From Parasedimentitalea maritima (GTDB lineage: Bacteria; Pseudomonadota; Alphaproteobacteria; Rhodobacterales; Rhodobacteraceae): 64,000 bases of DNA. Shown one piece after another: positions 37,604 to 46,721 of this stretch (the stretch's first letter is position 1; each line of letters begins with the position of its first letter). The notes beneath the pieces are model-generated. The model saw only the letters and a list, made by a program, of their open reading frames with translations, was not told the DNA's origin and did not search any database. Location of the stretch: contig NZ_VAUA01000005.1 of the NCBI RefSeq assembly GCF_005771405.1, positions 124,001-188,000 on the forward strand, written 5' to 3'. The position numbers and the translations under genes are program-made.

Positions 37604-40600
37604 TCAGTGCACCAGCAGGCGCGCCTCGTGCTTTTTCAGTGACCGGCGCGCAGCGGGGTAGGCCGCTTTGCCTTTTTGCGTCTTCAGCTCTGGGAACAGC
37701 TCAAGCAATTCATCGCGCTGGGACTTGTCCAACCCACGCAGGGTCATATCACCAGGCTGGAAGCTTTCGGTCCAAGCGCCATCCGACAACACAACTTCGT
37801 GCTGGTCGAACATGAAGTGAATATATGACACTTCCGATGTTTCAACAGCATCCACACCAGTCAAACCTGTCAGGTGTTTAGCAGCAACCAAAACTTCACG
37901 GTCCTCAAAGTAAAGTGCCGTCTTGTTGTTCGCGACCAGAACACGGTGGTTTGGACTGACCATCATATCACGCTCTGGCAGACCGTTGCCCAAGGCGCCC
38001 TGACGGATCAATACAGGCTGAAGATGTGCCCCACCAGAAAGCTCGTCGCTCGACAAATCCCGCCGACCCAACCAACGGATTTCTTGAATGCCGTTGTCGC
38101 GCGTAATCACCCGGTCACCCGCTTTCAGATCCTCAACCTTGCGCTCACCCTTGGGTGTCGCAATCAAAGTTCCCGGAGTGAAACAAGGAAGAACCACAGT
38201 TTCGATTTCATGGAACTCAGTTGTCCCAGTTTCATCACCGTCAGAGTTGAAGAATGTAACGACACCACTTTCAGGATCACCCACATCGTAGGTAACAGTG
38301 AGTGTGCCGCCCGGATTCACTGCTTCTGCGGCTCCGGTCAGGTCCAGAACATCTACGTCCAGGCCGTCATCGTCTTCACCACCATAGATGACTTCCCCTT
38401 GGCCAATATTGACAAAACTGTCGTCGCCATCCTGCCCAAACATAAGGTCGCCGCCATCTTCGGCGTCATCACTGCTACCTGAGATGGTATCATTACCGTC
38501 CCCACCGGCCAGAATGTCACGACCAGCGCCACCATCCAACCAGTCGTCTCCGGTACCACCGTCAATGGCATCGTTGCCCTGCATGCCATAGAGATCATCG
38601 TCATCGGCGCCACCAAAAATGACATCCGTACCGAAATGGCCCTCAACAGTGTCATTGCCTGCACCTGCAACGATGACATCTTGTTCATCCACAAGAGGTG
38701 CAACAGCATCATCATTGTCAACCATGTCCCCTTCAGGGTCACCGGTATATGCTAGGTCGATCAGATCATCGCCACTGGTGCCTTCAACAACGCCATCTAT
38801 GCTTAGCGCGCCTGGACCTGAAGAGGGGTCTTCCAGCACCGCATTTGTACTTGCAGTTCCGACAACATACACGTTCTCAATTTCAGAGAACTCAGCAGTA
38901 CCGGCTTCTGTCAGATCGTCATTGTAATAAGTAATGGTTCCGGATTCAGAGGACGGATCGCCGCCATCATAATTCACCGTTGCCAAGCCGGTTGCAATTG
39001 CGGCGTCATTGTCATCGCCGCCTTCACCACCAACAATTGTATCGCCAATACCAACACCAATGATGTCCGCATCGTCGCCACCCATCACAAGGTCGGCACC
39101 CTGACCACCCAGCAACACGTCATCTCCGGCACCACCGGACAGTTCATCTTCGTCGATACCACCAAAAAGGGTATCGTCACCGGCACCACCGCTGAGTGTG
39201 TCATCATCGTCCTGACCATAGATCAGATCATTACCTTCGCCGCCGTCGATCACATCCATACCGTTGGTCTGGTCTGGATCCACAGGATCCCCACTCGAAC
39301 CATCGTCAAGGATATTCAGAACGTCAGGAAATGCAGGATCCAGGCCACCATAAATGGTGTCATTGCCAGCATCACCTTGGATACTGTCAGCACCTTCGCC
39401 GCCGACGATATAGTCGTTATCTGCTCCACCAGAAATCGTATCGTCGTCGATGCCGCCATCGATGCTGTCATCACCAGTGCCGCCAGTGATGTAATCTGCA
39501 TCATCGCCAGTTGTGATGGTGTCATTCCCCGCACCACCGTCCACGGTGTCCATATCATCGGTGGTATCACCGTCAGCGGGAATGGGCGGAATAGTTACCG
39601 AAGAACTGACATAACCAGGGAAACCGCGATCTGGTAAGGGAATTGCGCCACCACCTGACGTGTCGATGATATCATCTCCGTCGCCACCATCAACACTGTC
39701 GGAGCCTTCGCCACCTGTTACGTCGTCATTGCCGCCACCAGCAATAATGATGTCGTCGCCATCGCCACCATCAATCGTATCGTCACCGGGAACGATCTCC
39801 GAAGTCTCGTTGGTTGCATCAAAATAGACATCCGAAATCAACGTGCCGGAATTTCCGTGGCCAACCTGTTCATGGTCAATGACCAAGCGCGAAATCGGAC
39901 CAGGGATCGTAACCAGTAGTGAAATATCAGCGTTATCAGCGCTGGCATATCCGCCATTTGCGGTAGCGGTGTCATTTCCTGCAACGCTATCCGTATCAGA
40001 CAGTGTCACGGCAGGACCGCCAGCCAGATTTACAACAACTGGATCACCGTTTGCATCAAAAGCAGTAACCTGGACAACACCATCACCGTCAATGTCATTG
40101 ATCCGGAATGAAACATTTTCTACAGGTGCAGAGAAATCCAACTGATAGCCTGCGCCATTGCCATCACCATTGGTCAAAGAAGACAAACCACTGCTGTCTT
40201 CTACCGGGTTGCCGTCACCGTCAACATTTCCGACAAATTGGGTGGTATCCGTAAACTCAGTCTCAACTCCCGGATCCTCGTTTAAAACTGAGAAATCGAC
40301 GGTTACCGAGCCAGTATCCTGACTGAATCCACCGCTCAAGTCGTCTTCGTCGTCAACCTCGCCACCATCATCTGGATCTGGTGCGCGATCCCATTCAAAT
40401 ACCTGACGGCTGGTCGGCTGTACCCCCGGCGCATCGGTGTCAGCTTCGATGACATCATCGCCTTCTCCGCCGTTCAACACATCAGAGCCAGATCCACCAT
40501 GGATAGTGTCATCCCCAACACCAGCCTCGACCGTGTCATCCCCGGCACCTGCATTTACCAGATCATCATTCGGCTCATCCGCTGGATTGATCGCATCGTC

Positions 40601-41374
40601 GTTGTCAATCATGTCGCCTTCTGGATCGCCAGTATAAGCCACGTCGATAAGGTCATCACCCTCGCTGCCCTCGACAATGCCGTCTAGGCCGCTTTCAGGT
40701 GTAACCACGTCATCATCCAAAACGGCCAGATAGTCGATTGCACCGTTGAAGTTCTGGTCAAACTCACCTTCTACAGTCTCGCGACTACCAATGGCAAAGC
40801 TCTGTTCATCATCACCAGTCAGATCGAGTGTTAGATTATTTACATCACTGCCCACTACGGTGGAGGTACCTTGAGTGGTGTTTTCAACACTCATAACCAC
40901 GCCATCTGTGCTCCAAGCGTAGGAGACTTTTACGATATCGCCACTGCTAAAAAAGCTTGGGTCGGTGGTCAACAACGCCGAATTTGCACCGTCAACGTGA
41001 TAAACTTCTACTGAACCGTCACTGGTAACACGGACTTCCATAAAATCGGTGTCCGGATCCTGATCTTCTGCGCCAGCAAGCCCACGGCTCATAACTGTTT
41101 GAGGATCGCCAGTTGGCAGCTCATATGGTCGAAACGCCGTGACAATCGTTCCTTCGCTCAGATCGAATGCAGCGTCATCGCCGTCATCAACGTCCATGCG
41201 AGAACCATCACCGTTTCCAAGCATCCAGCCACCGGCGAAACTTGGCCCATTTGCTGGCGTGCCATCTTGGGCAATCCCATCACCCAGACCACTATCATCG
41301 TTCTCATATCCATCGCGGAAATCCCACAAACCAACGACATTGGCCGAAAACGGGTTGTCAAAGTTATTCGCCAT
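37604..41374 (-). CDS. RTX calcium-binding protein with N-terminal LamG-like and C-terminal Hint domains
   Basis: The 1256-residue acidic protein is probably secreted by a type I system. Residues about 1-225 look like a concanavalin/LamG-type domain (VVGLWDFRDGY, FNGAIDYLAVLDD). A very long middle holds many GGxGxDxL-type nonapeptide repeats in several blocks, which bind calcium outside the cell. The last 193 residues form a Hint (hedgehog/intein) domain beginning at Cys1064 (CFTPGTLIATPKGERKVEDL), with MVSPNHRVLV as its second motif. The chain has no N-terminal signal peptide. ATG 41374 has a GGAGAG site. Two segments are duplicated (see findings). No type I secretion gene is adjacent. Confidence 0.9.
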   Translation of the reverse strand: MANNFDNPFSANVVGLWDFRDGYENDDSGLGDGIAQDGTPANGPSFAGGWMLGNGDGSRMDVDDGDDAAFDLSEGTIVTAFRPYELPTGDPQTVMSRGLAGAEDQDPDTDFMEVRVTSDGSVEVYHVDGANSALLTTDPSFFSSGDIVKVSYAWSTDGVVMSVENTTQGTSTVVGSDVNNLTLDLTGDDEQSFAIGSRETVEGEFDQNFNGAIDYLAVLDDDVVTPESGLDGIVEGSEGDDLIDVAYTGDPEGDMIDNDDAINPADEPNDDLVNAGAGDDTVEAGVGDDTIHGGSGSDVLNGGEGDDVIEADTDAPGVQPTSRQVFEWDRAPDPDDGGEVDDEDDLSGGFSQDTGSVTVDFSVLNEDPGVETEFTDTTQFVGNVDGDGNPVEDSSGLSSLTNGDGNGAGYQLDFSAPVENVSFRINDIDGDGVVQVTAFDANGDPVVVNLAGGPAVTLSDTDSVAGNDTATANGGYASADNADISLLVTIPGPISRLVIDHEQVGHGNSGTLISDVYFDATNETSEIVPGDDTIDGGDGDDIIIAGGGNDDVTGGEGSDSVDGGDGDDIIDTSGGGAIPLPDRGFPGYVSSSVTIPPIPADGDTTDDMDTVDGGAGNDTITTGDDADYITGGTGDDSIDGGIDDDTISGGADNDYIVGGEGADSIQGDAGNDTIYGGLDPAFPDVLNILDDGSSGDPVDPDQTNGMDVIDGGEGNDLIYGQDDDDTLSGGAGDDTLFGGIDEDELSGGAGDDVLLGGQGADLVMGGDDADIIGVGIGDTIVGGEGGDDNDAAIATGLATVNYDGGDPSSESGTITYYNDDLTEAGTAEFSEIENVYVVGTASTNAVLEDPSSGPGALSIDGVVEGTSGDDLIDLAYTGDPEGDMVDNDDAVAPLVDEQDVIVAGAGNDTVEGHFGTDVIFGGADDDDLYGMQGNDAIDGGTGDDWLDGGAGRDILAGGDGNDTISGSSDDAEDGGDLMFGQDGDDSFVNIGQGEVIYGGEDDDGLDVDVLDLTGAAEAVNPGGTLTVTYDVGDPESGVVTFFNSDGDETGTTEFHEIETVVLPCFTPGTLIATPKGERKVEDLKAGDRVITRDNGIQEIRWLGRRDLSSDELSGGAHLQPVLIRQGALGNGLPERDMMVSPNHRVLVANNKTALYFEDREVLVAAKHLTGLTGVDAVETSEVSYIHFMFDQHEVVLSDGAWTESFQPGDMTLRGLDKSQRDELLELFPELKTQKGKAAYPAARRSLKKHEARLLVH

Positions 41375-42094
41375 CACACTCTCCTTCTCGGCACACCCAC
41401 GCACCACACCGCAAAACTGCGGAAAAATTCCATTCCATCAGAAAAGCAGGGCACGATCGGAAACTAGCACTTGCAATTAGGACAAAGTGAGAACGCCAAG
41501 TATTAAAGACCCGGCTACACAAGTGCTTTTTAGCACCGATGTATCTATTTTTGGTATCCACGCAGCGGCAGCCACTCTGTAACCAAACAGTTCTCAGGCA
41601 TCGTCCCGATGCAAAAAGTGCAGTCGCCCCCACGACCAGCAGACTTCTCCCCCCAAAATGGGCTGTTCTATCAATACCCCATGCCCGTAGCCCAACAATG
41701 AAAAAAATTGACGTATTTTGCAGTCGACAGCCCAAAGACTTGAATTTGGGACTCTCAATCCGCCCAAACTCAAGGTGAATTGTTTCCTAATCATACAAGA
41801 ACACAGTGCCGAACTTGCCAATAACAACTGAAAATACTCCTTTCGGTTCGAAATTCATCGTTGGAACCCAAAAATTGTTTCCAGATTAGATACAATCATA
41901 AAGGCTCTTTAACGAAAATTCAGTCAGATCCATCATCCCACAATTTCGCCCCCCAATGGCTGCTTTTGGAACCAATCCCCCTGAACACGGCTAATTGTAG
42001 ATAGATATGTAGCGTAGATCCACCATTTCAACTCGAATCGAAGCGGCTCGTTAAACAACAATCTCGCTTAACAACCACATATGATCCCAAACAT
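41375..42094 (-). other. Long AT-rich non-coding region upstream of the RTX-Hint gene
   Basis: About 720 bases hold no convincing gene. Short open frames on both strands lack ribosome sites and have peptide compositions unlike the neighbours. A CCGCA/TGCGG hairpin (41409-41422) lies in the probable leader of the RTX gene. The length suggests extensive regulation of the large surface protein, or decayed sequence. I saw no repeats or phage-type sites. Confidence 0.5.
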
Positions 42095-42121
42095 AAAAAG
42101 GCCCCCACGCGAATGGAGGCC
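42095..42121 (-). terminator. Rho-independent terminator after the bhc operon
   Basis: On the minus strand GGCCTCCA and TGGGGGCC pair (one G-U) around a TTCGCG loop and are followed by TTTTT. It lies 24 bases after the bhcD stop and marks the operon end. Confidence 0.85.
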
Positions 42122-42144
42122 ATGTTTGTATCGAGAAAAATTGC

Positions 42145-43110
42145 TTAGAAATCCACGTCCAAAGCGACGCCTTTTTCCACCGCTAAATCGACAACTGCTG
42201 CTGCAACCGCAAGATCTTGCAAACCAACCCCTGTGCCATCGAATAGCGTCACTTCATCATCTGTGCTTCGGCCTGCGTGTTTGCCGTTAATGACAGACCC
42301 TATCTGTGTAATTTCCGTTTCAAGCTTACGACCATTGGCAACGGCGTGCTGGCACTCACCTAGTGAAATGGATTGTGCTATCTCATCCGTAAAGACCGTC
42401 GCGCGCGCAACCAAAGCTGCATCGACTTCTTGCTTACCTACTGTGTCGGTTCCCATACAGGCTATATGGGTGCCGCCAGTGACCTGTGAATCCATGAGAA
42501 TTGGATCAAAGGACGAAGTGATTGTGATGATTACATCCGACTCGTCTCCCAATTGGTCCAGTTCAACCACTTCAAACGGCAGGCCAACCTCTCGGGCGAC
42601 AGTTTCCAGATTGACCAGATATTCTGGATGAAGATTCCACCCGATGATCTTTTCAAACTCTCGTTGTTCCACTGCTGCACGTACTTGAAACGCAGACTGG
42701 TGTCCGGCTCCAATCATGCCCAATACCTTTGAGTTTTTTGGCGCAAGGTGCTTGATCGATACAGCGCTGGCAGCAGCGGTACGCAAGGCGGTCAAGACGT
42801 TGCCCCCGACCACTGCGCGACATTGCCCGGTATCTGCATCAAACAAAAAAACCGTCGATTGATGGTTTGTAAGACCTTTGTCGGCATTGCCGGGCCAATA
42901 CCCACCCGATTTCAAGCCCAAATTCAGGCCTGCCCGGTCAAAGCCTGATTTAAATCCATACAGTGCATCTGCATGGCCAATCGACTCACGGATTACAGGG
43001 AAATTGTAAGCTGCATCATTGGCCATCGACGCAAAAACCTTTTCAACCGCGTCGAAACTGTCTTCACGGGTTACAAGCCCGGCAATTTCTCGTTCAGGAA
43101 CGATTATCAT
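42145..43110 (-). CDS. bhcD: Iminosuccinate reductase BhcD (ornithine cyclodeaminase family)
   Basis: BhcD reduces iminosuccinate to L-aspartate with NADH, closing the beta-hydroxyaspartate cycle. The 321-residue protein has the ornithine cyclodeaminase/mu-crystallin fold. It shows a substrate-side KSGGYWPGN motif, a Rossmann motif VLGMIGAGHQSAFQVRA, and VIITITSSFDPIL. Family membership alone would not define the substrate; the assignment comes from its place as last gene of bhcABCD. AAAGGA precedes ATG 43110. The 78-base gap to bhcC contains a CCCCG/CGGGG stem on the mRNA. Confidence 0.9.
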   Translation of the reverse strand: MIIVPEREIAGLVTREDSFDAVEKVFASMANDAAYNFPVIRESIGHADALYGFKSGFDRAGLNLGLKSGGYWPGNADKGLTNHQSTVFLFDADTGQCRAVVGGNVLTALRTAAASAVSIKHLAPKNSKVLGMIGAGHQSAFQVRAAVEQREFEKIIGWNLHPEYLVNLETVAREVGLPFEVVELDQLGDESDVIITITSSFDPILMDSQVTGGTHIACMGTDTVGKQEVDAALVARATVFTDEIAQSISLGECQHAVANGRKLETEITQIGSVINGKHAGRSTDDEVTLFDGTGVGLQDLAVAAAVVDLAVEKGVALDVDF

Positions 43111-43188
43111 AGATGTATCCTTTGATCAGAAAATTGGGGCCAACAGCCGTAAACGCCTAGCCAGCCCCGCTAACCTTCCGGGGAGGTG

Positions 43189-44352
43189 TTAGTAAGCTTT
43201 ACCGCGTGCGGATACTGGCCAAAGAGTTTCGACCTTGCCATCGCGCACACCAACGTACCAATCGTGCACGTTACAGGTTGGATCGCAGTGACCGGGGACC
43301 AGCCGCAATTTGTCGTTCACTTTCAAAACGCCATCTGGATCACCGATTACACCGTGCTCATCCGAGCATTTAAGGTACTCTACGTCGTCACGGCCGTAGA
43401 TAAACGGTAGCCCAGAGTCCATTGACTGCGCTTTAAGGCCCGCATCACAAATCGCCTTGTCTGCTTTGGTATGTGACATCACCGAGGTCAGGATAAACAG
43501 GGCGTTCTCCCACTCGCCCTGATCAATGCGCGTACCATTTCGATCAAGGATCCGCCCATAATCGGCATCCATAAAGGCATAAGAGCCACATTGGAGTTCA
43601 TTATACACGCCGGAGTTGCTCTCGAAATAGTACGACCCGGTCCCGCCACCAGAAACCAGCTCGCAGGTTATCCCTTCAGCTTTCAACCCAGCGACGGCGT
43701 CTTCGACCAGATCGATTGCAATATCCAATTTTGCTTTGCGATCATCATAGCTGTCCATATGCTGCATCGCCCCCTGGTAAGCCTGAATACCAGTGAAATT
43801 CAGCCCCTCGGCGGCTTGAATAGCCTTGGCTATGACAACAACATCTTTGGTCGAATTTACACCACAGCGACCTGCGCCACAGTCGATCTCAATCAGACAA
43901 TCCAATTTGGTTCCGTGTTTTTGAACAGCAGCTGACAACCCGTCGACATTGGCCAAATCATCAACACAGACAAGAATCCGAGAACCCAGTTTTGGCAACT
44001 GTGCCAAACGGTCCATTTTCAACGGATCGCGAACCTGGTTGGAGACCAAGACATCTTTGATCCCACCGCGAACAAAGACTTCGGCCTCGGAAACCTTTTG
44101 ACAGCAGACACCAACAGCGCCACCCAATTGTTCTTGAAGCTTGGCCACATCCACAGATTTGTGCATCTTGCCATGCACCCGGTGTCGCATGCCATGTGCA
44201 GCAGCATAATCACCCATCTTCTTAATATTACGCTCCAACGCATCCAGATCCAGAACCAGACAGGGCGTCTGTATATCTGTCTCATCCATTCCCGGCAGCG
44301 CAGGTACGTCATAGCCGACAACTAGGTCATTGATGTTTGTTTGTATGTTCAT
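43189..44352 (-). CDS. bhcC: (3R)-3-hydroxyaspartate aldolase BhcC
   Basis: BhcC condenses glycine with glyoxylate to give (2R,3S)-beta-hydroxyaspartate, the carbon-joining step of the cycle. The 387-residue enzyme is of the D-threonine aldolase type (fold III, PLP and divalent metal). The PLP lysine is probably Lys62 in RVHGKMHK. The metal ligands His355 and Asp357 lie in PGHCDPTC near the C-terminus. It is 16 bases downstream of bhcB and belongs to the same operon. Confidence 0.92.
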   Translation of the reverse strand: MNIQTNINDLVVGYDVPALPGMDETDIQTPCLVLDLDALERNIKKMGDYAAAHGMRHRVHGKMHKSVDVAKLQEQLGGAVGVCCQKVSEAEVFVRGGIKDVLVSNQVRDPLKMDRLAQLPKLGSRILVCVDDLANVDGLSAAVQKHGTKLDCLIEIDCGAGRCGVNSTKDVVVIAKAIQAAEGLNFTGIQAYQGAMQHMDSYDDRKAKLDIAIDLVEDAVAGLKAEGITCELVSGGGTGSYYFESNSGVYNELQCGSYAFMDADYGRILDRNGTRIDQGEWENALFILTSVMSHTKADKAICDAGLKAQSMDSGLPFIYGRDDVEYLKCSDEHGVIGDPDGVLKVNDKLRLVPGHCDPTCNVHDWYVGVRDGKVETLWPVSARGKAY

Positions 44353-44368
44353 TTGTGTATCTCCCAGA

Positions 44369-45322
44369 TCAGCTGTTCATCCAGGGCAGCTTGTCTAAAT
44401 CGACATTGCCGCCTGTGATAATGACGCCCAGACGTTTGCCTGCAAAGCGGTCCTTGTTCTTCAAAATGGTTGCCAGCGGAACAGCGCTGGAGGGCTCAAC
44501 CACAATTTTCATCCGCACCCAAATCAGCCGCATCGCATCAATGATTTCTTGTTCGCCCGCAGTCAGAATGTCGCTGACGTTGTTGGCGACAAAATGCCAT
44601 GTCAGATCCTTTAGGGGCACTTTCAGCCCGTCAGCCACAGTCACGGGCGCATCATCAGCGATGATATGGCCAGCCTTGAAACTACGATACGCATCATCAG
44701 CTTGCTCGGGTTCAGCTGCAATCACCGCCACATCCGGTGCTTTATGTGACAGGGTTAGACATGTTCCAGAGATCATGCCGCCGCCGCCAATTGGAGCAAC
44801 AACAGCATTGAGCCCGTCGACCTGTTCTACCAATTCAAACGAGCACGTCCCCTGCCCTGCAATCACCCGCGGATCGTTATAGGGATGCACAAAATCCGCG
44901 CCGGTGCGGTCTTGTACCTCCGCAAACACCGCCTCGCGACTGCTGGTCGAGGGTTCACATTCGGTGATTTTGCCACCATAGCCAATCACCGCATCCTTTT
45001 TAGCCTGCGGCGCACTATGCGGCATCACCACATGGCAGGGAATGCCACGTCGGCCCGCCGCATAGCTTAAGCTCAGTGCGTGATTGCCACTGGAATGGGT
45101 GGCAACACCCCGTTTTGCCTGTTCGTCATTTAGGCCAAACACCGCGTTTGACGCCCCGCGCACCTTAAAGGCAGCCGCTTTTTGAAAATTCTCGCACTTG
45201 AAGAACAGCTCTGCTCCGGTCAACCCGTTCAGAAAGCTGGACGTCAAAACCGGCGTGTGATGCACATAGGGTTTTATACGCGCCCTTGCTGCTAGCATGT
45301 CGTCATAGGTTGGGATCAACAT
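44369..45322 (-). CDS. bhcB: Beta-hydroxyaspartate dehydratase BhcB
   Basis: BhcB removes water from beta-hydroxyaspartate to give iminosuccinate. The 317-residue protein is a fold II PLP enzyme related to serine/threonine dehydratase. Lys53 in AAAFKVRGASNA forms the Schiff base and PIGGGGMISG binds the PLP phosphate. The frame is open 40 codons upstream, overlapping bhcA, but ATG 45322 behind AAGGA gives the normal N-terminus. It sits 14 bases after bhcA. Confidence 0.92.
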   Translation of the reverse strand: MLIPTYDDMLAARARIKPYVHHTPVLTSSFLNGLTGAELFFKCENFQKAAAFKVRGASNAVFGLNDEQAKRGVATHSSGNHALSLSYAAGRRGIPCHVVMPHSAPQAKKDAVIGYGGKITECEPSTSSREAVFAEVQDRTGADFVHPYNDPRVIAGQGTCSFELVEQVDGLNAVVAPIGGGGMISGTCLTLSHKAPDVAVIAAEPEQADDAYRSFKAGHIIADDAPVTVADGLKVPLKDLTWHFVANNVSDILTAGEQEIIDAMRLIWVRMKIVVEPSSAVPLATILKNKDRFAGKRLGVIITGGNVDLDKLPWMNS

Positions 45323-45336
45323 AGGTGCGTCCTTAC

Positions 45337-46527
45337 TTATGCAGCTGCGAGGGCGGGCTGGCGCGTGGTGGCACGATAGGATTCCTGTGCAGCCGCCACA
45401 CCGGCCCCCAATGTGATATCCAGTCCCAAATCTGCCATACACATCTCAGCGGTGGCGATTCCAGATAGTGTCATCACATCGGTTAGCGAACCAAGATGGC
45501 CAATGCGAAACACCTTGCCCGCAACCTCTCCAAGACCAACGCCGAAGGCGACCCCATAAATATCAGCAGCGTGGGTAACGATACGTGTGGCATCAAACCC
45601 TTCTGGCGTTCGGATCGCACTCACCGTGTCCGAGTAAAGCTCTGGAGAATGGGCACAAAGCTGCAATCCCCAAGCATCCACCGCTGCGCGAACCCCATTG
45701 GCAATCCGACGATGGCGGGAAAAGACATTCTCCAGCCCCTCATCAAGTAGCATTTCAACTGATTGCTTCAACCCGTTCAGCAGGCCGACGGCCGGTGTAT
45801 AGGGGTAGGCATTGTTGGCATAGCCAGCCGCCATATCGCGGATGTCAAAAAAGGTGCGCGGCAATTTTGCTTTTTCAACCAAGGCCATAGCTTTGGGCGA
45901 AATTCCAACAATTGCCAGACCCGCAGGCAACATAAACCCCTTCTGTGAGCCAGTGATAGCAACATCAACGCCCCATTCATCCATGCGGAAATCCATCGAG
46001 CCAATCGAAGAGACCCCATCAACATAAAGTAGCGCCGGATGCCCAGCCGAATCCAATGCGCGGCGTACAGCGGCAATGTCTGACTTCACCCCTGTTGCGG
46101 TCTCATTATGTGTGGCCAAAACCACTTTGATCTCATGACCAGTATCTGCTGTCAGTATTTCCTCGTAACGGTCAGCCGGCAGGCCCGCTCCCCAAGGAGT
46201 TTCAACAACTTCGACGTTCAGCCCGTGGCGATTACACATGTCAATCCAGCGGTGGCTGAACATACCATTACGCGCAGCTAAAACCTTGTCACCTGCAGAC
46301 AGCGTATTTGTCAGAGCCGTTTCCCAGCCGCCAGTTCCTGTCGAAGGAAAAACAAAAATTTCCGCCGTTTGGCTTTTGAGAACCTGTTTTACGCCTTCGA
46401 GCGCTGGGTGCAGGATATCACCAAATAAGGACGAACGGTGATCCAGAGTTGGCATATCACAGGCCTTGCGAAGCACCTCTGGCATGTTGGTCGGACCCGG
46501 AATGAAAACTGGGTTTTGAAAGCTCAC
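45337..46527 (-). CDS. bhcA: Aspartate--glyoxylate aminotransferase BhcA
   Basis: BhcA moves the amino group of aspartate to glyoxylate, making glycine and oxaloacetate; this is the entry point of the cycle and its net carbon output. The 396-residue protein is a class V aminotransferase with the FPSTGTGGWETAL motif and PLP-binding Lys196 in TGSQKGFM. The best start is GTG 46527, eight bases after a perfect AGGAGG, giving the typical MSFQNPVFIPGPTN beginning. A longer TTG-started frame to 46557 would include the ribosome site itself. It is the first gene of the operon and divergent from bhcR. Confidence 0.94.
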   Translation of the reverse strand: MSFQNPVFIPGPTNMPEVLRKACDMPTLDHRSSLFGDILHPALEGVKQVLKSQTAEIFVFPSTGTGGWETALTNTLSAGDKVLAARNGMFSHRWIDMCNRHGLNVEVVETPWGAGLPADRYEEILTADTGHEIKVVLATHNETATGVKSDIAAVRRALDSAGHPALLYVDGVSSIGSMDFRMDEWGVDVAITGSQKGFMLPAGLAIVGISPKAMALVEKAKLPRTFFDIRDMAAGYANNAYPYTPAVGLLNGLKQSVEMLLDEGLENVFSRHRRIANGVRAAVDAWGLQLCAHSPELYSDTVSAIRTPEGFDATRIVTHAADIYGVAFGVGLGEVAGKVFRIGHLGSLTDVMTLSGIATAEMCMADLGLDITLGAGVAAAQESYRATTRQPALAAA

Positions 46528-46591
46528 GTTGTTGCCCTCCTGTGGCGTTTGAGACAACTGTAGCCGCCAGTTTAACGCAGGCCAATTTTTT

Positions 46592-46606
46592 TGAAAAAAG
46601 ATTTCA
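46592..46606. promoter_or_regulatory. Candidate BhcR operator 1 (TGAAA-N5-TTTCA)
   Basis: An exact inverted repeat, TGAAA and TTTCA separated by five bases, lies 65 bases upstream of the bhcA GTG start. The same arrangement recurs at 46665-46679 in the same gap. IclR-family regulators bind short inverted repeats of this kind. The assignment to BhcR is inferred from position and recurrence. Confidence 0.5.
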
Positions 46607-46654
46607 CTATGAACAAGAAGGGAATTATCGTATAAATTTCAAAAGGTTACATTT

Positions 46655-46679
46655 TTTCATTGACTGAAATACTCTTTCA
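46655..46679. promoter_or_regulatory. Candidate BhcR operator 2 (three half-sites spaced 10 bp)
   Basis: TTTCA (46655), TGAAA (46665) and TTTCA (46675) follow each other at exactly 10-base intervals with alternating orientation. They therefore form two overlapping inverted repeats on one face of the helix. They overlap the predicted bhcR promoter, consistent with autoregulation. Confidence 0.5.
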
Positions 46680-46690
46680 AATATTATAAT
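46660..46690 (+). promoter_or_regulatory. Sigma70-type promoter of bhcR
   Basis: TTGACT at 46660-46665 and a perfect TATAAT at 46685-46690 are separated by 19 bases. TATTAT at 46682-46687 would give a 16-base spacer. The second candidate operator sits between the -35 and -10 elements, 32 bases before the bhcR start codon. Confidence 0.5.
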
Positions 46691-46721
46691 TTTAAAGATG
46701 TCCACTTGAAAGGGAGCCCAC

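Noticed and set aside
38353-39637. Several open frames opposite and out of frame with the RTX gene
   Set aside because: They arise from the repetitive, acidic RTX coding sequence; their peptides are low-complexity Ser/Pro or His/Arg strings.
41539-41778. 79-codon plus-strand frame in the long intergenic gap
   Set aside because: No ribosome site and no recognisable protein features.
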